Shown: positions 19,580-32,489, numbered from the stretch's first letter. The stretch is 64,000 nt of DNA from Zygnema cylindricum (GCA_037447655.1 JBBHKE010001351.1:27501-91500); one strand, 5' to 3'. Made by a program: numbers and translations. Notes: generated by a model from the letters alone, not told the origin.

Positions 19580-21650
19580 TTCCATCCTCAGGCGTCTTCT
19601 CAAATGTCTTGTCTTCTCCCATGTCTCGTCTTCTCAGATGTCTCGTCGTCTCAGATGTCTCGTTTTCTGCGATGTCTCTTCTTCTCCAATAAAACATCTT
19701 CGGCGATATCTCGTCTTTTCCGATGTATCATCTTCTCTGATGTCATGTCTTCTCCGATGTGTCTTCTCTGATGTACCGTCTTCTCAAATGTCTTGTCTTC
19801 TCTGACGTCTCGTCTTCTCCGATGTCTCGACATCTTTAATGTCTCGTGTTCTCTGATATCTTTTCTACTCCAATGTCTTGTCTACTCCAATGTCTGATAT
19901 TCTTTGATGTCTCGGCTTTTTTCAATGTCTCGTCTTCTCCAATGCCTCGTATTCTCCGATTTGTCGTCTTCTCCGATGTCTCATCTTCTCCAATGTCTTG
20001 TCTTCTACGATGTCCCGTCTTCCCAAGGTCTCGTCTTCTCCGATGTCTCGTCTTCTCCGATGTCCCGTCTTCTCCGATGTCTCGTCTTCTCCGATGTCCC
20101 GTCTTCTCTGATGTTCTGTCTTCTCCGATGTCTCGTCTTGTCTAATGTCTCGTGTTCTCCGATGTCTCCTCTTCTCTGATGTCTCGTCTTCTCCGATGTC
20201 TCATCGGAGAAATGTCTCATCTTCTCCAATGTCTTATCTTTTGCGATGCCTCATCTTCTCCGATGTCTCATCTTCCCAATGTCTCGTCTTCTCGAATGTC
20301 TTGTCTTCTACGATGTCTCGTCTTCTCTAAGGTCAAGTCTTCTCCGATGTCTCATCTTCTCTAGTGTGTCGTCCTCTCCAATGTGTCGTTTTCTCTGATG
20401 TTTGATGTCTTGTTTTGTCAGATGTTGCGTCTTCTCCGATGCCTCGTTTTCTCCGATGTCTTGTCTTCTACGATGTCTCGTCTTCTCTGATGTCTCATCT
20501 TTTTCGATGTCTCGTCTTCTCGAATTTCTTACCTTCTCCAACGTGTCGCCTTCTCCGATGTCTCTTCATCTCCGATGTTTTGTCTTCTCCGATGTCTCGT
20601 CTTCTCTGATGTCTCGTCTTCTCTGATGTCTCGTCTTCTTTGATGTCTCGTCTTTTCCGATGTCTTCGCCGATGTCTCATCTTCTCCTTTGTCTTGTCTT
20701 TCCAATGTCTCATCTTCTCCCAAGTCTCGTCTTCTCCGTTGTCTCATCTTCTGCGATGTCTCGTTTTATCCGATGTCTCGTTTTCTCCGATGTCTTGTCT
20801 TATCCGATGTCTCGTCTTCGCCGGTGTCTCGTCTTCGCCGATGTCTCATCTTCGCCGATGTCTTGTCTTCGCCAATGTCTCGTCTTCTCCGATGTCCTGT
20901 CTTTTGCGATGTCTCGTCTTCTCCGAGGTCTCGTCTTATTTGATGTTTCGTCTTCTCCGATGTCCCGTCTTCTGTGATGTCGCGTCTTCTCCAATGTCTC
21001 GTCTTCTCCGATGTCTTGTCTTCTCCGATGTCCTCCCTTCTCCAATGTCTCTTCTTCTCTGATGTCTTGTCTTCTCCGATGTCCCGTCTTCTATGATGCG
21101 CGCCTTCTCGCATGTCTCGTCTTCTTCGATGTCTCGTCTTCTCTGATGTCTCGTCTTCCTGATTTCTCGGCTTCTGCGATGTCCTGTCTTCTGCGATGTC
21201 TTGTCTTCTCAGATGTCTCGTCTTCTCGATGTCTCGTTTTCCCCAATGTCCCGTCTTCTCCGATGTCGCGTCTTCTCTGATGTCTACGATGTCTCGTCTT
21301 CTTCGATGTCTCGTCTTCTCTGATGTCTCCTTTCTCCGATGTCTCGTTTTTTCCGATGTCTTGTCTTCTTTGATGTCTCGCCTTCTCCGATGTCCCATCT
21401 TCCTGTCTTCTCCGATGTCTCGTCTTCTCCAATGTCACGCCTTCTCCGATGTCTTGTCTTCTCTGATGTCTTGTCTTCTCCGATGTCTCGCCTTCTCCGA
21501 TGTCTCGTCTTCTCCGATGTCTCGTCTTCTCTGATGTCTCTTTTTCTCTGATGTTTTGTTTTCTCCGATGTCTCGTCTTCTCCGATGTCTTGTCTTCTCC
21601 AATGTCTCGTCTTCTCCTATGTCTCGTCTCTCTGATATCTCATCATTGTG
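19580..21650. repeat. Minisatellite of about 120 units, 17-bp unit GATGTCTCGTCTTCTCC
   Basis: Uninterrupted tandem array with point changes and occasional 1-8 bp deletions. Because 17 is not a multiple of three, each frame cycles through the same 17-residue repeat: MSRLLRCLVFSDVSSSP on plus and RRRDIGEDETSEKTRH-type on minus. This explains the many overlapping ORFs of up to 210 codons, and I do not annotate them as genes. Confidence 0.95.
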
Positions 21651-22178
21651 GATGTCGCTGTTGTTGCGGAGAAAGATCTGTTTCCTAGATCTAGTTCCAA
21701 CCCACCAACAAATGTCAAAAGACTCATTTCCACAAAATGTTCTTTGATTATTGATATTCACAAAAGATACTTAGCAACATTGAACACAGGCAGCTTAAGG
21801 CGGAAGCCCATAACCTGTTGAACTATATCATCCATGACATGAGATTTAGAATTGTAGGCTGGCCTTTGCAACAGAGAACTTTTGTCCAACGCCACTTAAA
21901 GCCAGTGACTGGAACTTGACCCTCTACTAATGTCTCCTGACCACTTTCATCAAGCAAAATTTCATAAGAGAAATGTTGACACAGTTTTACCTTTTTGGCC
22001 TTACATAAAGTATGTCACGAGCTTCCAAAATCCTGGATTCCATTTTTGTCCTCACATAACCTTCTAAGGATATTCCCCTATTGTCCATTCGCCTAAGTAA
22101 ACTTGTAGGTCTAGGTTAGTGCTTGGCGGTGTGGTCAAGTCCTTCGTGATTATTCGTCAGTGGAGTGTCAGTTTGCTA
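21651..22178. other. Intergenic DNA
   Basis: No gene, RNA or repeat recognised in this stretch between the minisatellite and a MITE. Confidence 0.4.
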
Positions 22179-22375
22179 CACCGTTCATTGTTATTAGCGT
22201 TAAAGATTTTTATTGTTAATGTGAAAATAGAATTAATAATACCAATTTGGTGCAAGGAGATGTGGCAGATTTTAGTCCATGTCCTTAAATGGTGTCGTTA
22301 ACTCATTTTATTATTTTTGGTCAGAAAAAGTCGCGACCGAAGTAGTGTTATTAACACTTATAGTGATGAGCAGTG
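22179..22375. mobile_element. Stowaway-like MITE (TA target duplication)
   Basis: A 197-bp element between TA dinucleotides. Left end CACCGTTCATTGTTATTAGC, right end ACTTATAGTGATGAGCAGTG. A related right end (CTCTAATAACGATGGGTGGTG followed by TA) occurs near 22675-22695. Confidence 0.7.
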
Positions 22376-24110
22376 TAGTAGTGGAGCGTGTGGCAGGTTT
22401 GCTGCCATGTATAGTAACGAAGAATGTTTTTGCAATCGCTCTAGCCAGAATTGAGAGGGAGAGAATATTTTTGGTTGTTATGAGAAAAGGATTCCAACTA
22501 ATTTATTGATATTTGTTGGTAACCATGCACTTGTGTAATGAATGATACGTGAGTGAATGTTTTATGAGCTTTCGGTGGTGATTATTTGTGTTTTTGCTGC
22601 TTTACTCTATCAGTGTAATGATCCTATAATAGATTCCAAAACTTAACGCCTTTGATTGCCCGAAGAATGTTTAACTCTAATAACGATGGGTGGTGTACAG
22701 AAAAAAAGTGCATATGAGCGTACAATTTATCAACTCAGCAATACGATCAAAAAAAACTGTGTAAAAATAATTGGATCTTACTATCAACCTGTACGTTCAA
22801 ATACCACAACCATAAATAAAAATGCACACCAGATAAAAGGGTATCGTAACAAAATGATGGCACATCTGCAACACTACAATACCAATCGAGCTCTACAAAC
22901 CAACTGTAAAAGCAACATCTCCATCCATAATTGGAGTGGACCATTGCGAGCTTGAACGTTTGGGAATATATATATTCTAATCACAATTAGGGATAGACAA
23001 CATACAATGCCAATGCTCACACCACTCAGAGACACAATTTTATGCGTCATACGGATTTTGAATATTTACGAGCAATTACAACTATTGTGCGAATGCCCGA
23101 CCAAAAGCAATTAGATTTGTGTGCTACAAATAAATATCAAACTAAAACAGTTGGCATAAACATTACAGCAGTTCATGATTTCCCTAGTGGTCCTGTGTGC
23201 CGCTTTATTATTCCGTTAAAAGCCAACTCTTCGTTTTATTCCGGATTATCAGTCACAGCTTTATAGTTTCCGTTAATTTCAGATCATCAGTGAACAGAAT
23301 CTTCATTCCTCAGTAATTTTCGGATTGGTGACCAGAATTTCAAGTCCTTTGTTAATTCTGAATCATCTGAACATAAACATTCTCATTTTGTTTAATTAAC
23401 TCAAATCCATTTTTCACCAATGCACGTCATTTTGATGTTTTCATCCCTTTTCGCTCCAGTCTTCATTGGTTGAAACTGCAAATTCCACGCAACATATCAT
23501 CTTAAAACCCTTTCTTAGACTTGACTATTTCAACATAAGGTGAAACGTTCTATAATGGTCGTAAGACCAGAACATACAAGATAGAAAAAAGATAAGACAA
23601 AAATGTCCAATGATCGATTACAGAATCTAATAATAATAATTGCACAACAAGCCACATTTAAGTGCTAAAAAAAAACCTGAGGGACAAAGAAATTTAAGGG
23701 CAAAAACTGAAAAGGACAAAAACCGAAAAGGACAAAAACAAAAGAGGAGAAAACTGAAGCAGTATCACAAAATTGACAGTGTGTTTAATTTCGAGTAGGC
23801 GAATACAACAAAATAAAATTATCCGGATTCAGGATTTTTAGGGTTTTCAGTCTTTCAGATTTTTTAGGGGTTTTTGTGGATATTTTAGGGTTTTAACTTG
23901 CCATTGTAAGAGTAAAGATACCCGGAGTTATATGTAGAATAAGAGGGAAAAAAAAACGTGTGTGGTAAAAGGATATACCAAAGGCCTTCTAAAGAAATTT
24001 CTAGGTTAGACTAGAAAAGAGTGCATGTTAGAATAGAATGCATAATTCGTGCTTCTAAGGATTATTTTAAGAAGCATTTCATCGGAACTTACCCAAATAT
24101 GTGATGTCTC
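22376..24110. other. AT-rich intergenic DNA
   Basis: No supported gene. Contains the isolated MITE right end near 22695, a short A-rich repeat AAAAAC(C/T)GAAAAGGAC near 23700-23740, and several TTTAGGG-like words near 23830-23895. Confidence 0.4.
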
Positions 24111-26230
24111 CTATGTTATCGATCCATCTCCCTCAAAATAGAAACCACATTGTCCATGAGATCGAAGTCCATACGTAATCATCGTACCATTTCCATATTG
24201 TGCTGCTGCGAGTCCAAAGGTACTTACAGGGTTCATATACGAAAATAAATATTGTGATCGGCTCATTAAATTAAATTCGGCCATTGTAGGAAGCGGAAAT
24301 GTAGTGTGTCCTCTTACCGTATGCTCAACTTTTCCGGCAGAAAAATAGCACACAGCATGTTGCCTTATTAAATCTACAACCTTTGGTCCCAACAACTCAT
24401 TATCTGGCGCGAGAAAAATGTTAAGTATCGGATTAGGGTCATCTTTTGTGACGAGACCATTTCTAATTTTTTCAAACATTTCAGCAAGACATCTCCAAAA
24501 CACTGACGCAAACAGTCGATCTTCGATTCGTTTGTCATGCAGAACTGCTGTCTTTTGATGGCCAAGGCAAGCATCGTCGCCTTCCTTGCATGTTATGGGG
24601 ACATCTTCGACAGCACTAAAAAAGAAAAACAGCAAAACATAGATAAGGAAAGGAAAATATTAGAAACCTTTTGGTTATGGTGACTTTAACTACGACGATC
24701 TTTTGTCCTTTCAAAAACTCCCCACATTTTTCTTTTTTTTGTAACAATTGGGAGGATCCCAAGAGGGCCGAACAGGGCATAATTTGAAACGCAAAAAGAA
24801 ACAAAGTTAAAAAAGAATATTGCGGACAAAACAAATTTCAACCATAAACAACAATTTGAACAACAAAAAATAAACAAAAGCAAAATAACAGTAAAAAAGA
24901 AGAAGAAATTGGAATTTACTGTACCGCATTACTGTTCGAATATGAACAGCAACATCAAAATTTAATCCTAATTGTGACCCATCAGGAATAGGAGAAACCA
25001 CTTGATTCTTTCCTACACCTTTGAGATTTTCTTTTATAGTTTTACCCAGAATTTCACGCGATCCGTTTAAAAGATATCGCATGGCTCTCGTGTAAACACA
25101 CGATCTTGTTTCACAATTAAGTGACTTAAAGACACATGTTCGGAGAGTAGTATTTAAAAGCCAATATCGGTCAAAGGATCGAACAGAAATTGTTTCCATT
25201 ATGGGCATATCATAGTTCAGCGTTTCCGTTAAGTTCCTGTGTATCTAACCCGTGAGACGAAAAGGCGAAAGTTCTTGTAATAATTTTGTTTGAGTCGAGT
25301 GTTTGTCGTCATTAATGATGTCAATATTCCAATAAAATGTTTTACAAAGAAACTCAACAGCCTGCAATAACACTAAAGACGAGTCATTAAGAGTTGTGAA
25401 TTATCCAGAATAATCACCCATGTTTTAGTTAGATGAGTTTGGATTGCTAAGAGACAGTTTGGTTTTTCATTTCAATTCATGTAAAACTCATTAATTCAGT
25501 TCCACTTAATGAATCTGTTTGAGAATTGTTGCGAAAGTCTAACGTCATCCAATACAATTAAATTCAAGGTAATTCTAAACGATATTTGGATCCTTCCCTT
25601 TGCAGTGACATAAAAACTGAAGAAAACAGTATTACTTTCACATCGTAATTCTTCCTCTAGCAAATTCAGTATATCACAAAAAATTGCATGTGATTTTTAC
25701 CTTGCATCAGTACCCCATGATTCACTTGTAAGGAGTAAAGAATCTGCCATTGTCACGATTGTGTTGATGTTACTAATTCGGATTTAATATGAATGACGGC
25801 TTATATCATTTGTCATGAAAGAAGTAGACCGGTTTTTGTCACGGTATATTATGGTTAGAGGACAAAAAAATGGTCACCGAATTAGAATTACTAATCCTTT
25901 TTAATATTAATGGAGGAGTGTATGGCTCACCTTCTTGTCGCCAGTTCCACTAAAAATCACAAGCCTTCTTCCCATCAGAAGACTATAAACAAAGGAGCTT
26001 TTGTAACCTAAAAGAGTATTTCCAAGGCCATGCTTTGGAATAACAACCAGATAAGTCTCTCCTGGAACAGTTAAATCTCTAGAGGAGGTGATTCGATTCT
26101 TGCTTTCTTGTTGTAACATTGCACGTTCGGGAAGCATGGCATTACCACAAAATTCCTTACTGTGGGAAGGAAATAAAGACAAACATAGAAAAGTTGAAAC
26201 AAGAAGGGAGGATAGGTTTAAAATTGACAT
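24111..26230 (-). CDS. Fucosyltransferase-like protein (GT37-type), four exons
   Basis: Probable Golgi fucosyltransferase related to plant xyloglucan fucosyltransferases (GT37). Exon 25931-26230 starts with an N-terminal hydrophobic signal or anchor (LSSLLVSTFLCLSLF) and encodes the donor-domain start (HGLGNTLLGYKSSFVYSLL, then GRRLVIFSGTGDKK). Exon 24925-25236 contains VAVHIRT, matching the conserved H-x-R Arg motif of fucosyltransferase families. Exon 24111-24615 has the C-terminal motif AEFNLMSRS..., NPVSTFGLAAAQYG and ends in TAG. These two exons join in phase. A short exon near 25701-25743 (LLLTSESWGTDAR) joins the next exon in phase, but its 5' boundary does not match exon 1, so the model is incomplete there. 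Total about 385 residues, shorter than typical plant GT37 proteins (about 500). Confidence 0.75.
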
Positions 26231-26433
26231 TCACATTGACATAACATGGACATGATATCCACATCAACATCAATATTGAGATTGAGAACACATTGTCATT
26301 GACATTGACATCGAAAACAAAACATCGACATTCACATCCACTCAAGTCAGGTGTTGACATCGACGTCCACATCAACATTGGCATCGATAGTGACATGGGC
26401 ATTGACAATGACCTCAGAGTGGTCATCGTCAGG
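26225..26433. repeat. Degenerate edge of the CACATC array
   Basis: GACATT/CACATC/AACATC hexamers with many substitutions grade into the regular array to the right. The segment overlaps the 5' UTR or promoter of the fucosyltransferase-like gene. Confidence 0.6.
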
Positions 26434-27060
26434 GACAACTTACATCATCATCAGCATCGACATCCACATCCACATCAGCATCGACATCCATACCAACATC
26501 AACATCCATATCAACATCGACATCCACATTCACATCCACATCCACATCCACATCCACATCCAAATCCATATCCATATCCACATCCACATCCACATCCACA
26601 TCCATATCCATATCCACATCCACATCCATATCCATATCCACATCCACATCCACATCCACATCTACATCCACATCCACATCCACATCCACATCCACATCCA
26701 CATCCACATCCACATCCACATCCACATCCACATCCACATCCACATCCACATCATCCACATCCACATCCACATCCACATCCACATCCACATCCACATCCAC
26801 ATCCACATCCACATCCTCATCCACATCCACATCCACATCCACATCCACATCCACATCCACATCCACATCCACACCCATGTCCGCATCTACATCAACATCC
26901 ACATCCACATCCACATCCACATCCACATCCACATCAGCATCAGCATCTACATCAACATGCAAATCCATATTCACATCCACATCCACATCCGCATTTACAT
27001 CCACATCGATACGGCATAGACATCTAATTGACATCGACATTGACATCAAATCGGCATGGA
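26434..27060. repeat. CACATC hexanucleotide array
   Basis: About 100 units, nearly perfect from 26640 to 26870. All frames are open: His-Pro and Ile-His dipeptides on plus, Val-Asp and Trp-Met on minus. The ORFs of up to 244 codons are artefacts. The array begins about 200 bp upstream of the fucosyltransferase start. Confidence 0.95.
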
Positions 27061-27106
27061 CATGGCATTAAATGCAGAAAACGCCCCCAAGTAAGTCCTT
27101 TGACGA

Positions 27107-28275
27107 TTCTCTTTCTCTCTCTATTAGCCTCCTGGTCGATCCAACTGAATTTTGATGGTTTCATGAAACAGAATGCACAAAATTCAGTTGAATTAACGAA
27201 AGAGAGGTTGCATAATTGCGATGGATAAACCATATGGGCACAAAAAAGAGAAGGATGAAAAGAAAGTGATTGTCAACACCGTCAACACCACAAGAAACAA
27301 TGGGCAGACACAAAAAAAGGACTGATCATTTCGTGCCGTCACTCACCAGCGTCGGAAACTTCTCTCCCATTCTCTCATCTTTCTTTCCGCTTATAAGGCG
27401 CTTAATCCTCGCAGCTTCTGATTGGCTGTTATGTTTTGTCACCTTGCGACCCAAAAAATCGGATTGCCTCTGAAATTCAGAAATAGATTTAAAAATCCTG
27501 TTTTTTGACATGTACTACAGTACATTTCAATAAAAATATACCTATTTTATAATTTTTATGCCTTTATAAAAAAATAATGTTTGTTCGGATGATGCTTATT
27601 GTCTGAGGATGACAGTTGTCGTCCATGTTTTCTTGAAAAGGGAAGAAAAAAATTGCCTTGTAAATTTAATAGAAAAACACTCATTTGGGCATCACTTCAG
27701 TCGTTTTCCGAGCAGTTTAATACCCGAAAGCGTCGAAACGAAAATAATTGCATTTTTCCTTCTGCTTTTTATATCTGATTATTATTCAAAACAGCAGGAA
27801 GATTAAACAGACAAAAAAGTAAAACAAAAAAAAGAGTTCATGGTTTGATGACCAATAGGGTTGACAATTTGCATTTTTGTTAAACCTCACAACACTTTTT
27901 TAATCCACCCACTCAATGTACCAAAAGTTAAATCATAAAAAAAAAGAAAAAAATCCTCTAAAGATAGAATTTGTTGTCCTTCATTTTCCAAAAGTGTATT
28001 GTTTTTCTTTCAATTTAATCCTCAGGCTTCCCGTAAAAAAGAAGTAGATTGTACCGTGTCTTCATCTGCGTCCGTACACCACACGTGCAGCAGCAGCAGC
28101 ACCACCACCATCGCCCGCTGAAAAAACGACACCTGGCATATACGGAATGTCTGACATGTACGGACTACAAGCTGTACTGAAGGCCTGGAGTGTACGGATG
28201 GCCGAAAACCTATGGTCGTAGAATCAGCCATGCGACGTTTTAGGTCCTCGAGTTCGAACTAATATAAGAGAATGA
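27107..28275 (-). mobile_element. 1.2-kb dispersed repeat, copy L
   Basis: Matches 62735-64000 in inverted orientation over its length, for example CAGCTTCTGATTGGCTGTTA near 27412 and GTCAACACCGTCAACACCAC near 27275. No terminal repeats were identified. It carries the conserved small ORF listed separately. Confidence 0.75.
28022..28231 (-). CDS. Conserved small ORF of the 1.2-kb dispersed repeat (69 codons)
   Basis: Starts MADSTTIGFRPSVHSRPSVQ, identical over its first 21 residues to the ORF at 62788 on the other copy. It then diverges while keeping a short hydrophobic stretch (MVVVLLLLHV) and an acidic segment (CTDADED). No family recognised. It may be the first exon of a transposon gene or a lineage-specific peptide. 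Confidence 0.35.
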   Translation of the reverse strand: MADSTTIGFRPSVHSRPSVQLVVRTCQTFRICQVSFFQRAMVVVLLLLHVWCTDADEDTVQSTSFLREA

Positions 28276-28903
28276 TGGAGCCTCGTCCTATTTTTTTTTT
28301 TTGTTTTTTGTGTTTGTTTGTAATGCAAAAGTTCAAAAAGGGTTTTTGTCTTTTGATTTTTATTTTTTAATTGACTGCGTATGTGACTAATGACAAAAAT
28401 CCAAAAAAACAAATCCTCTTATGGGGAGACACCCGCACGTAATTTTTGCGGACAAGGAGAAGTTTGAAGGAGACACAAAATCCCAGGTGTGCACGTTCTT
28501 TCATAAATGTCGTGGTACAAAACTGTACGACGACAGGGTGAGGTTAAATGGGGAGATCTCTGTAATTGTACGGGCAGCAATATTTCTGCAAAAGGTCTCG
28601 GTGACATCGCGAGATCTCGGTGACATCGCGTAACGTCTGAATAAGTTTCTATATACTTGTTTCGATTCATATGCGTGGTTCACACTTTAAAAAATGGGAA
28701 AACGGTATGGTATGAAAACGGTACTTTTTTTTGTCCACCGTGAACTGGCTTGTGACGCTAGCCTACGTCAACTAGCGTGTCGTGATACGAGCCACTTGCC
28801 CGTACGAAAAAGGAAACGCTTTGCGGGCATGATATGTACGACGCCTTCCAAAACAAATTGTACTGCCACGCAAGCGTTTGTACAGACCGCAAATAAACCC
28901 GGA

Positions 28904-29716
28904 GTAAGGGTAACCTTCCATCAGGCGTTCCCAGTAATCGTACAAACACGTTTACTGGCAGTAATATTTGTAACACCCTTCCATCAGGTCGTGCTAGTGA
29001 ATGAGGTGTTAGATTGCGATTGGTACCACGTAGGACCTGTTGAGCCGCCCGGGAATAATCATCATTTCCAAAAGGACAAAATCGCAGCTGCGTATGTGTA
29101 CGGGCAGACGCCGATTAAAATATCTAGTAGCGTCACGCTAATGTACAATTTGAACGTTCTTAGGGTTGTTGTGGTATCAACGGCCACGAAAACCGTTGCA
29201 AAATTTAAGTTTGTACAAATGTCCAAGAATGTACCATTTGAACGTGAATCGCTGTATCGCACATTTATGAAGGAGACGTCACAGGATGTATTACAACCAG
29301 GTTTTTTTTGTCGTCGAACAGGCTGGCTATACAACCAAGATTTTTTTGTCGTCGAACAGGCTGGCTTTGATGTCACACGGTACACTCCATTTGCCACATG
29401 TAAGTATATTGCTTCACGTCTGTCGTGGATCGAATCTGACTTTACAAGTGGACCAAAACACGCGTCCAGTAATCACAAACTCTCCTCCCGAGGACAGTCG
29501 GAGGAGACTAGCTACGTACTGGAAACAAGAAGCGTTTGCGTCGAAAATTGAAAATCGGACGGTGGTGTTTTTCTCCAAGAAGTCTGGAGAATCTCAACGA
29601 ATTTTTAGTAAACATCTTTTGAAAACATAAAAAATAAAAACAGTACGGCCTAGTACGAAAGGGTACTTTCTCCAGTAAACAACCCCACTTTTCGCCTGAT
29701 GGAAGGTTACCCTAAC
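28904..29716. mobile_element. PIF/Harbinger-like nonautonomous element with TAA duplication
   Basis: Inverted ends GGGTAACCTTCCATCAGGCG at 28908 and CGCCTGATGGAAGGTTACCC ending at 29712 form a perfect 20-bp TIR flanked by TAA on both sides. A 3-bp TWA target duplication is characteristic of PIF/Harbinger. The right end recurs at 18229. A 285-codon plus-strand ORF (28694-29551) runs across the left boundary, resembles nothing known and contains a duplicated 40-bp block (TTTTTTGTCGTCGAACAGGC); I do not call it a gene. Confidence 0.8.
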
Positions 29717-29769
29717 TTGTAACAAGCCCAAAAAAAAAACCACGGGCGCCCGAAAAAAAAAACTTAGTT

Positions 29770-31627
29770 TCAGTTCAGTTTTTAGTATAAAATATTAGTA
29801 TTAAGAACGTTATTGTAAAATTAGTATTGGAACAGTTATAAGTGTGTATAATTAGTATTGGTACAGTTTTTAGTCTGTTTTATTGGTATTAGTACAATTT
29901 GTCTCTATAATTTGAGTTACTAAAATTATTAGTAATGTATAATGAGTATTAGTATTATTATTAATCTGTATAATCGGTATTAAGACAATTATAACTCTAA
30001 ACAATTAGTGTTTGTGTAATTAGTATTAGAACAGTTATTAGTTTGTATAATTAGTCTTAACAAATTTTAGTTTTTGTAATTAGCGTGAACACAGTTATTA
30101 GTCTATATAATTAGTATTAGCGCACTTCTAATACTGCATAATTAGTATAACGACAATTTTTAGTTATGTATAATTAGTATTAGGACAATCGTTATAAAAT
30201 AATTACTTCTACAATTATTCGTCCGCATAATTAGTATTAACTCGGTTTTTGTCTCTATAATTAGTATAAATAGTATAAGTACAGTTATTAATATGTAGAA
30301 TATATATTAGTACAGTAATGAGTTAGTGTAATCAGTATTTGTACAATTATTAGTCTGTATAATTAGTATTAGCACAGTTACTATTACGTATAACCAGTAC
30401 TGGTATGCTTATTTGTATAAATAATTAGTATAGGTACTGTTACTAGTCTTTATAATTGGTGCTAATACAGTTATTACTTTGTGTAATTAGTGTCAGTGCA
30501 GTTATTAGTAATGTAGAATTGGTGTTGGTACAATGGTTAGTAATATAAAATGACCAGTTTCAAGTAATGTATACTTGGTATTAGTCGTAGTATTCGTCTG
30601 TATCATTAGTACTTATTAGTCTGTATAATTAGTAATACTATAGTTATTAGTATGTACAATTCGTACCAGTACAGTTTTTAGTATGTATAATTATGTTAGC
30701 ATGGTTATTAGTATATACAATTAATATATCAACACAGTTATTTGTCTCTATAATTAGTATTAGCACATTATGAGTTCATGCAATTGGTATAAGTACATTT
30801 TGTATACTAAGTATTTTTGCAGTTATTAGTCTGTATAATTAGTGGTAGTACAATTATTATTTAATTAGTATAAGTGCTCATAGCTAGGATACATTAAATG
30901 TCCTAATACTAATTAAACATTACTAATAATTATACTAACACTAACTATACAGACTAATAACTCTACGAATTCTAACTACACCGACTAATAAGTGTACCAT
31001 CACTGATTATACAAACTCATAACTGGACTCATATTAAGTATACATACTAATAGTTGTACTAATACTTATTATGGATACTTATAACTATAATGATATTGAC
31101 TATACTTACTAATAAAAGTATTATTACTAATTATGCATTACTAATAACTATCCTAATACTAATTATACATTACTAATAAACGCACTAATCCTAATAATAA
31201 TCCTAATTATGCAAAATACAATGGATTTTAATACTTAATATATAAGTTAAGCTCTTTATTACTACTAGATATGCAGGTTAAGCACTATATTAATACCAAA
31301 TATAAAAACTAACAGTTGTTTTAATAAATAATCATACAGACCGCTAATTGTACTTATACTACATATTCATACTAATTATTCGTGTATTATCTATATTAGT
31401 CTAGCTATTAGTACGTATAATCAGTATAAGTAAAGTTATTAGTATGTGAGCACACTTATGAGTTTGTATCATTAGTTTTGGTACAATTATTATTTATAAA
31501 ATTAGTATTAGTACAATTATAATTTTGTATAATAAGTGTTAGTACAAGTTTTAGTATGTATATTTAGTGTTTTATGGTTAGTAATTTGTATAACCAGTAT
31601 TGGTTCAATTATTAATCTGTATAATTA
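29770..31627. repeat. AT-rich minisatellite of about 31-bp units with internal inversion
   Basis: Units vary around TATAATTAGTATTAGTACAG followed by TTATTAGTCTG. From about 30885 to 31385 the units are on the opposite strand (TACTAATAACTGTACTAATA style), then the original orientation resumes. No coding potential. Confidence 0.85.
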
Positions 31628-32489
31628 CACCGTCGATCGTGTTTAGCGTGTTGAACACTCATTCGACGCCCCTAAGTTTTGAGGGTTTTACTTAAAATAG
31701 GTTAAATGATACAAATTTTTATTGTACGCTAATTTCGAGAAGAACAATTAGTGTACACCATTTTAATTTATGTATTTTTTTATTAGTGTGGAATACGGAA
31801 GGTGTCAGTGCGTATAAAAATGTACTTTTTCATTATACAAGTACGGATATTTTAATAAAATATTTGCTATCACGCGGAAAATTGCCCTGTGAATTAAAGT
31901 AAAAACGCGTTTGCCAAAAATATACCCAAATGGGAGTTAATCCTAAATAGGATACAATCACGATTCGGTGTACGATTTAAAAGATTGCGTACTTGTACCT
32001 GTTTTAGTGTACATTTATTTGTCGCGTATTGCCTACACCCTAAAAAACCGAAATTAGAGTTAAGAATTAATTAGAGTGAAAGTATGCGACAGTGTACGAA
32101 TTTTCAGAGTTTATGCTTTTACCTATTTTACTGTGAATATCCTCTCGACAAATCAGTTGTACCCATATTGGCGTTCGTTGAAAAATTAGTGTTTTTTTTT
32201 CGAAATTTTTCTAAGTCAAAACTACACCTTGAATCGTTATTAGACTTATGTACTCTATATCGGCGCCCCAAAATTTTGACATTGATACCTTAAATAGAAT
32301 AAATTATACTATTTAAGGACGTGGACCATAATCTGCCACGTCTCCGGCACTAAATTAGCATCAATGACACTAATTATTTTTTGACACTAATAATTTCTTT
32401 AGTCTAATAACGATTCACGGTGTAGTGTACATGACACTAAGTTATTCTACACTCTAATAATTTCTACACGCTAAATACGATCGACGGTG
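31628..32489. mobile_element. 862-bp TA-flanked element inserted in the AT satellite
   Basis: Left end CACCGTCGATCGTGTTTAGC and right end GCTAAATACGATCGACGGTG are inverted with few mismatches, and TA lies on both sides. Satellite sequence resumes immediately to the right (TAGTGTTAGTACAG). The ends resemble the Stowaway-like family. A second end-like motif (GATTCACGGTG then TA) near 32405-32425 suggests a nested copy. The longest internal ORF is 69 codons. Confidence 0.75.

Noticed and set aside
19572-21761. Many ORFs of 60-210 codons on both strands
   Set aside because: All are produced by the 17-bp minisatellite, whose unit contains ATG and no stops.
23830-23895. Interstitial telomeric repeat
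   Set aside because: Only three TTTAGGG-like words with irregular spacing; no tandem array.
26293-27049. Long His-Pro, Ile-His and Val-Asp ORFs of 200-244 codons
   Set aside because: They are translations of the CACATC array in all frames, with no conserved ends or splice context.
28694-29551. 285-codon plus-strand ORF
   Set aside because: It crosses the left boundary of a Harbinger-like MITE with a clean TIR and TAA duplication, and shows no recognisable domain.
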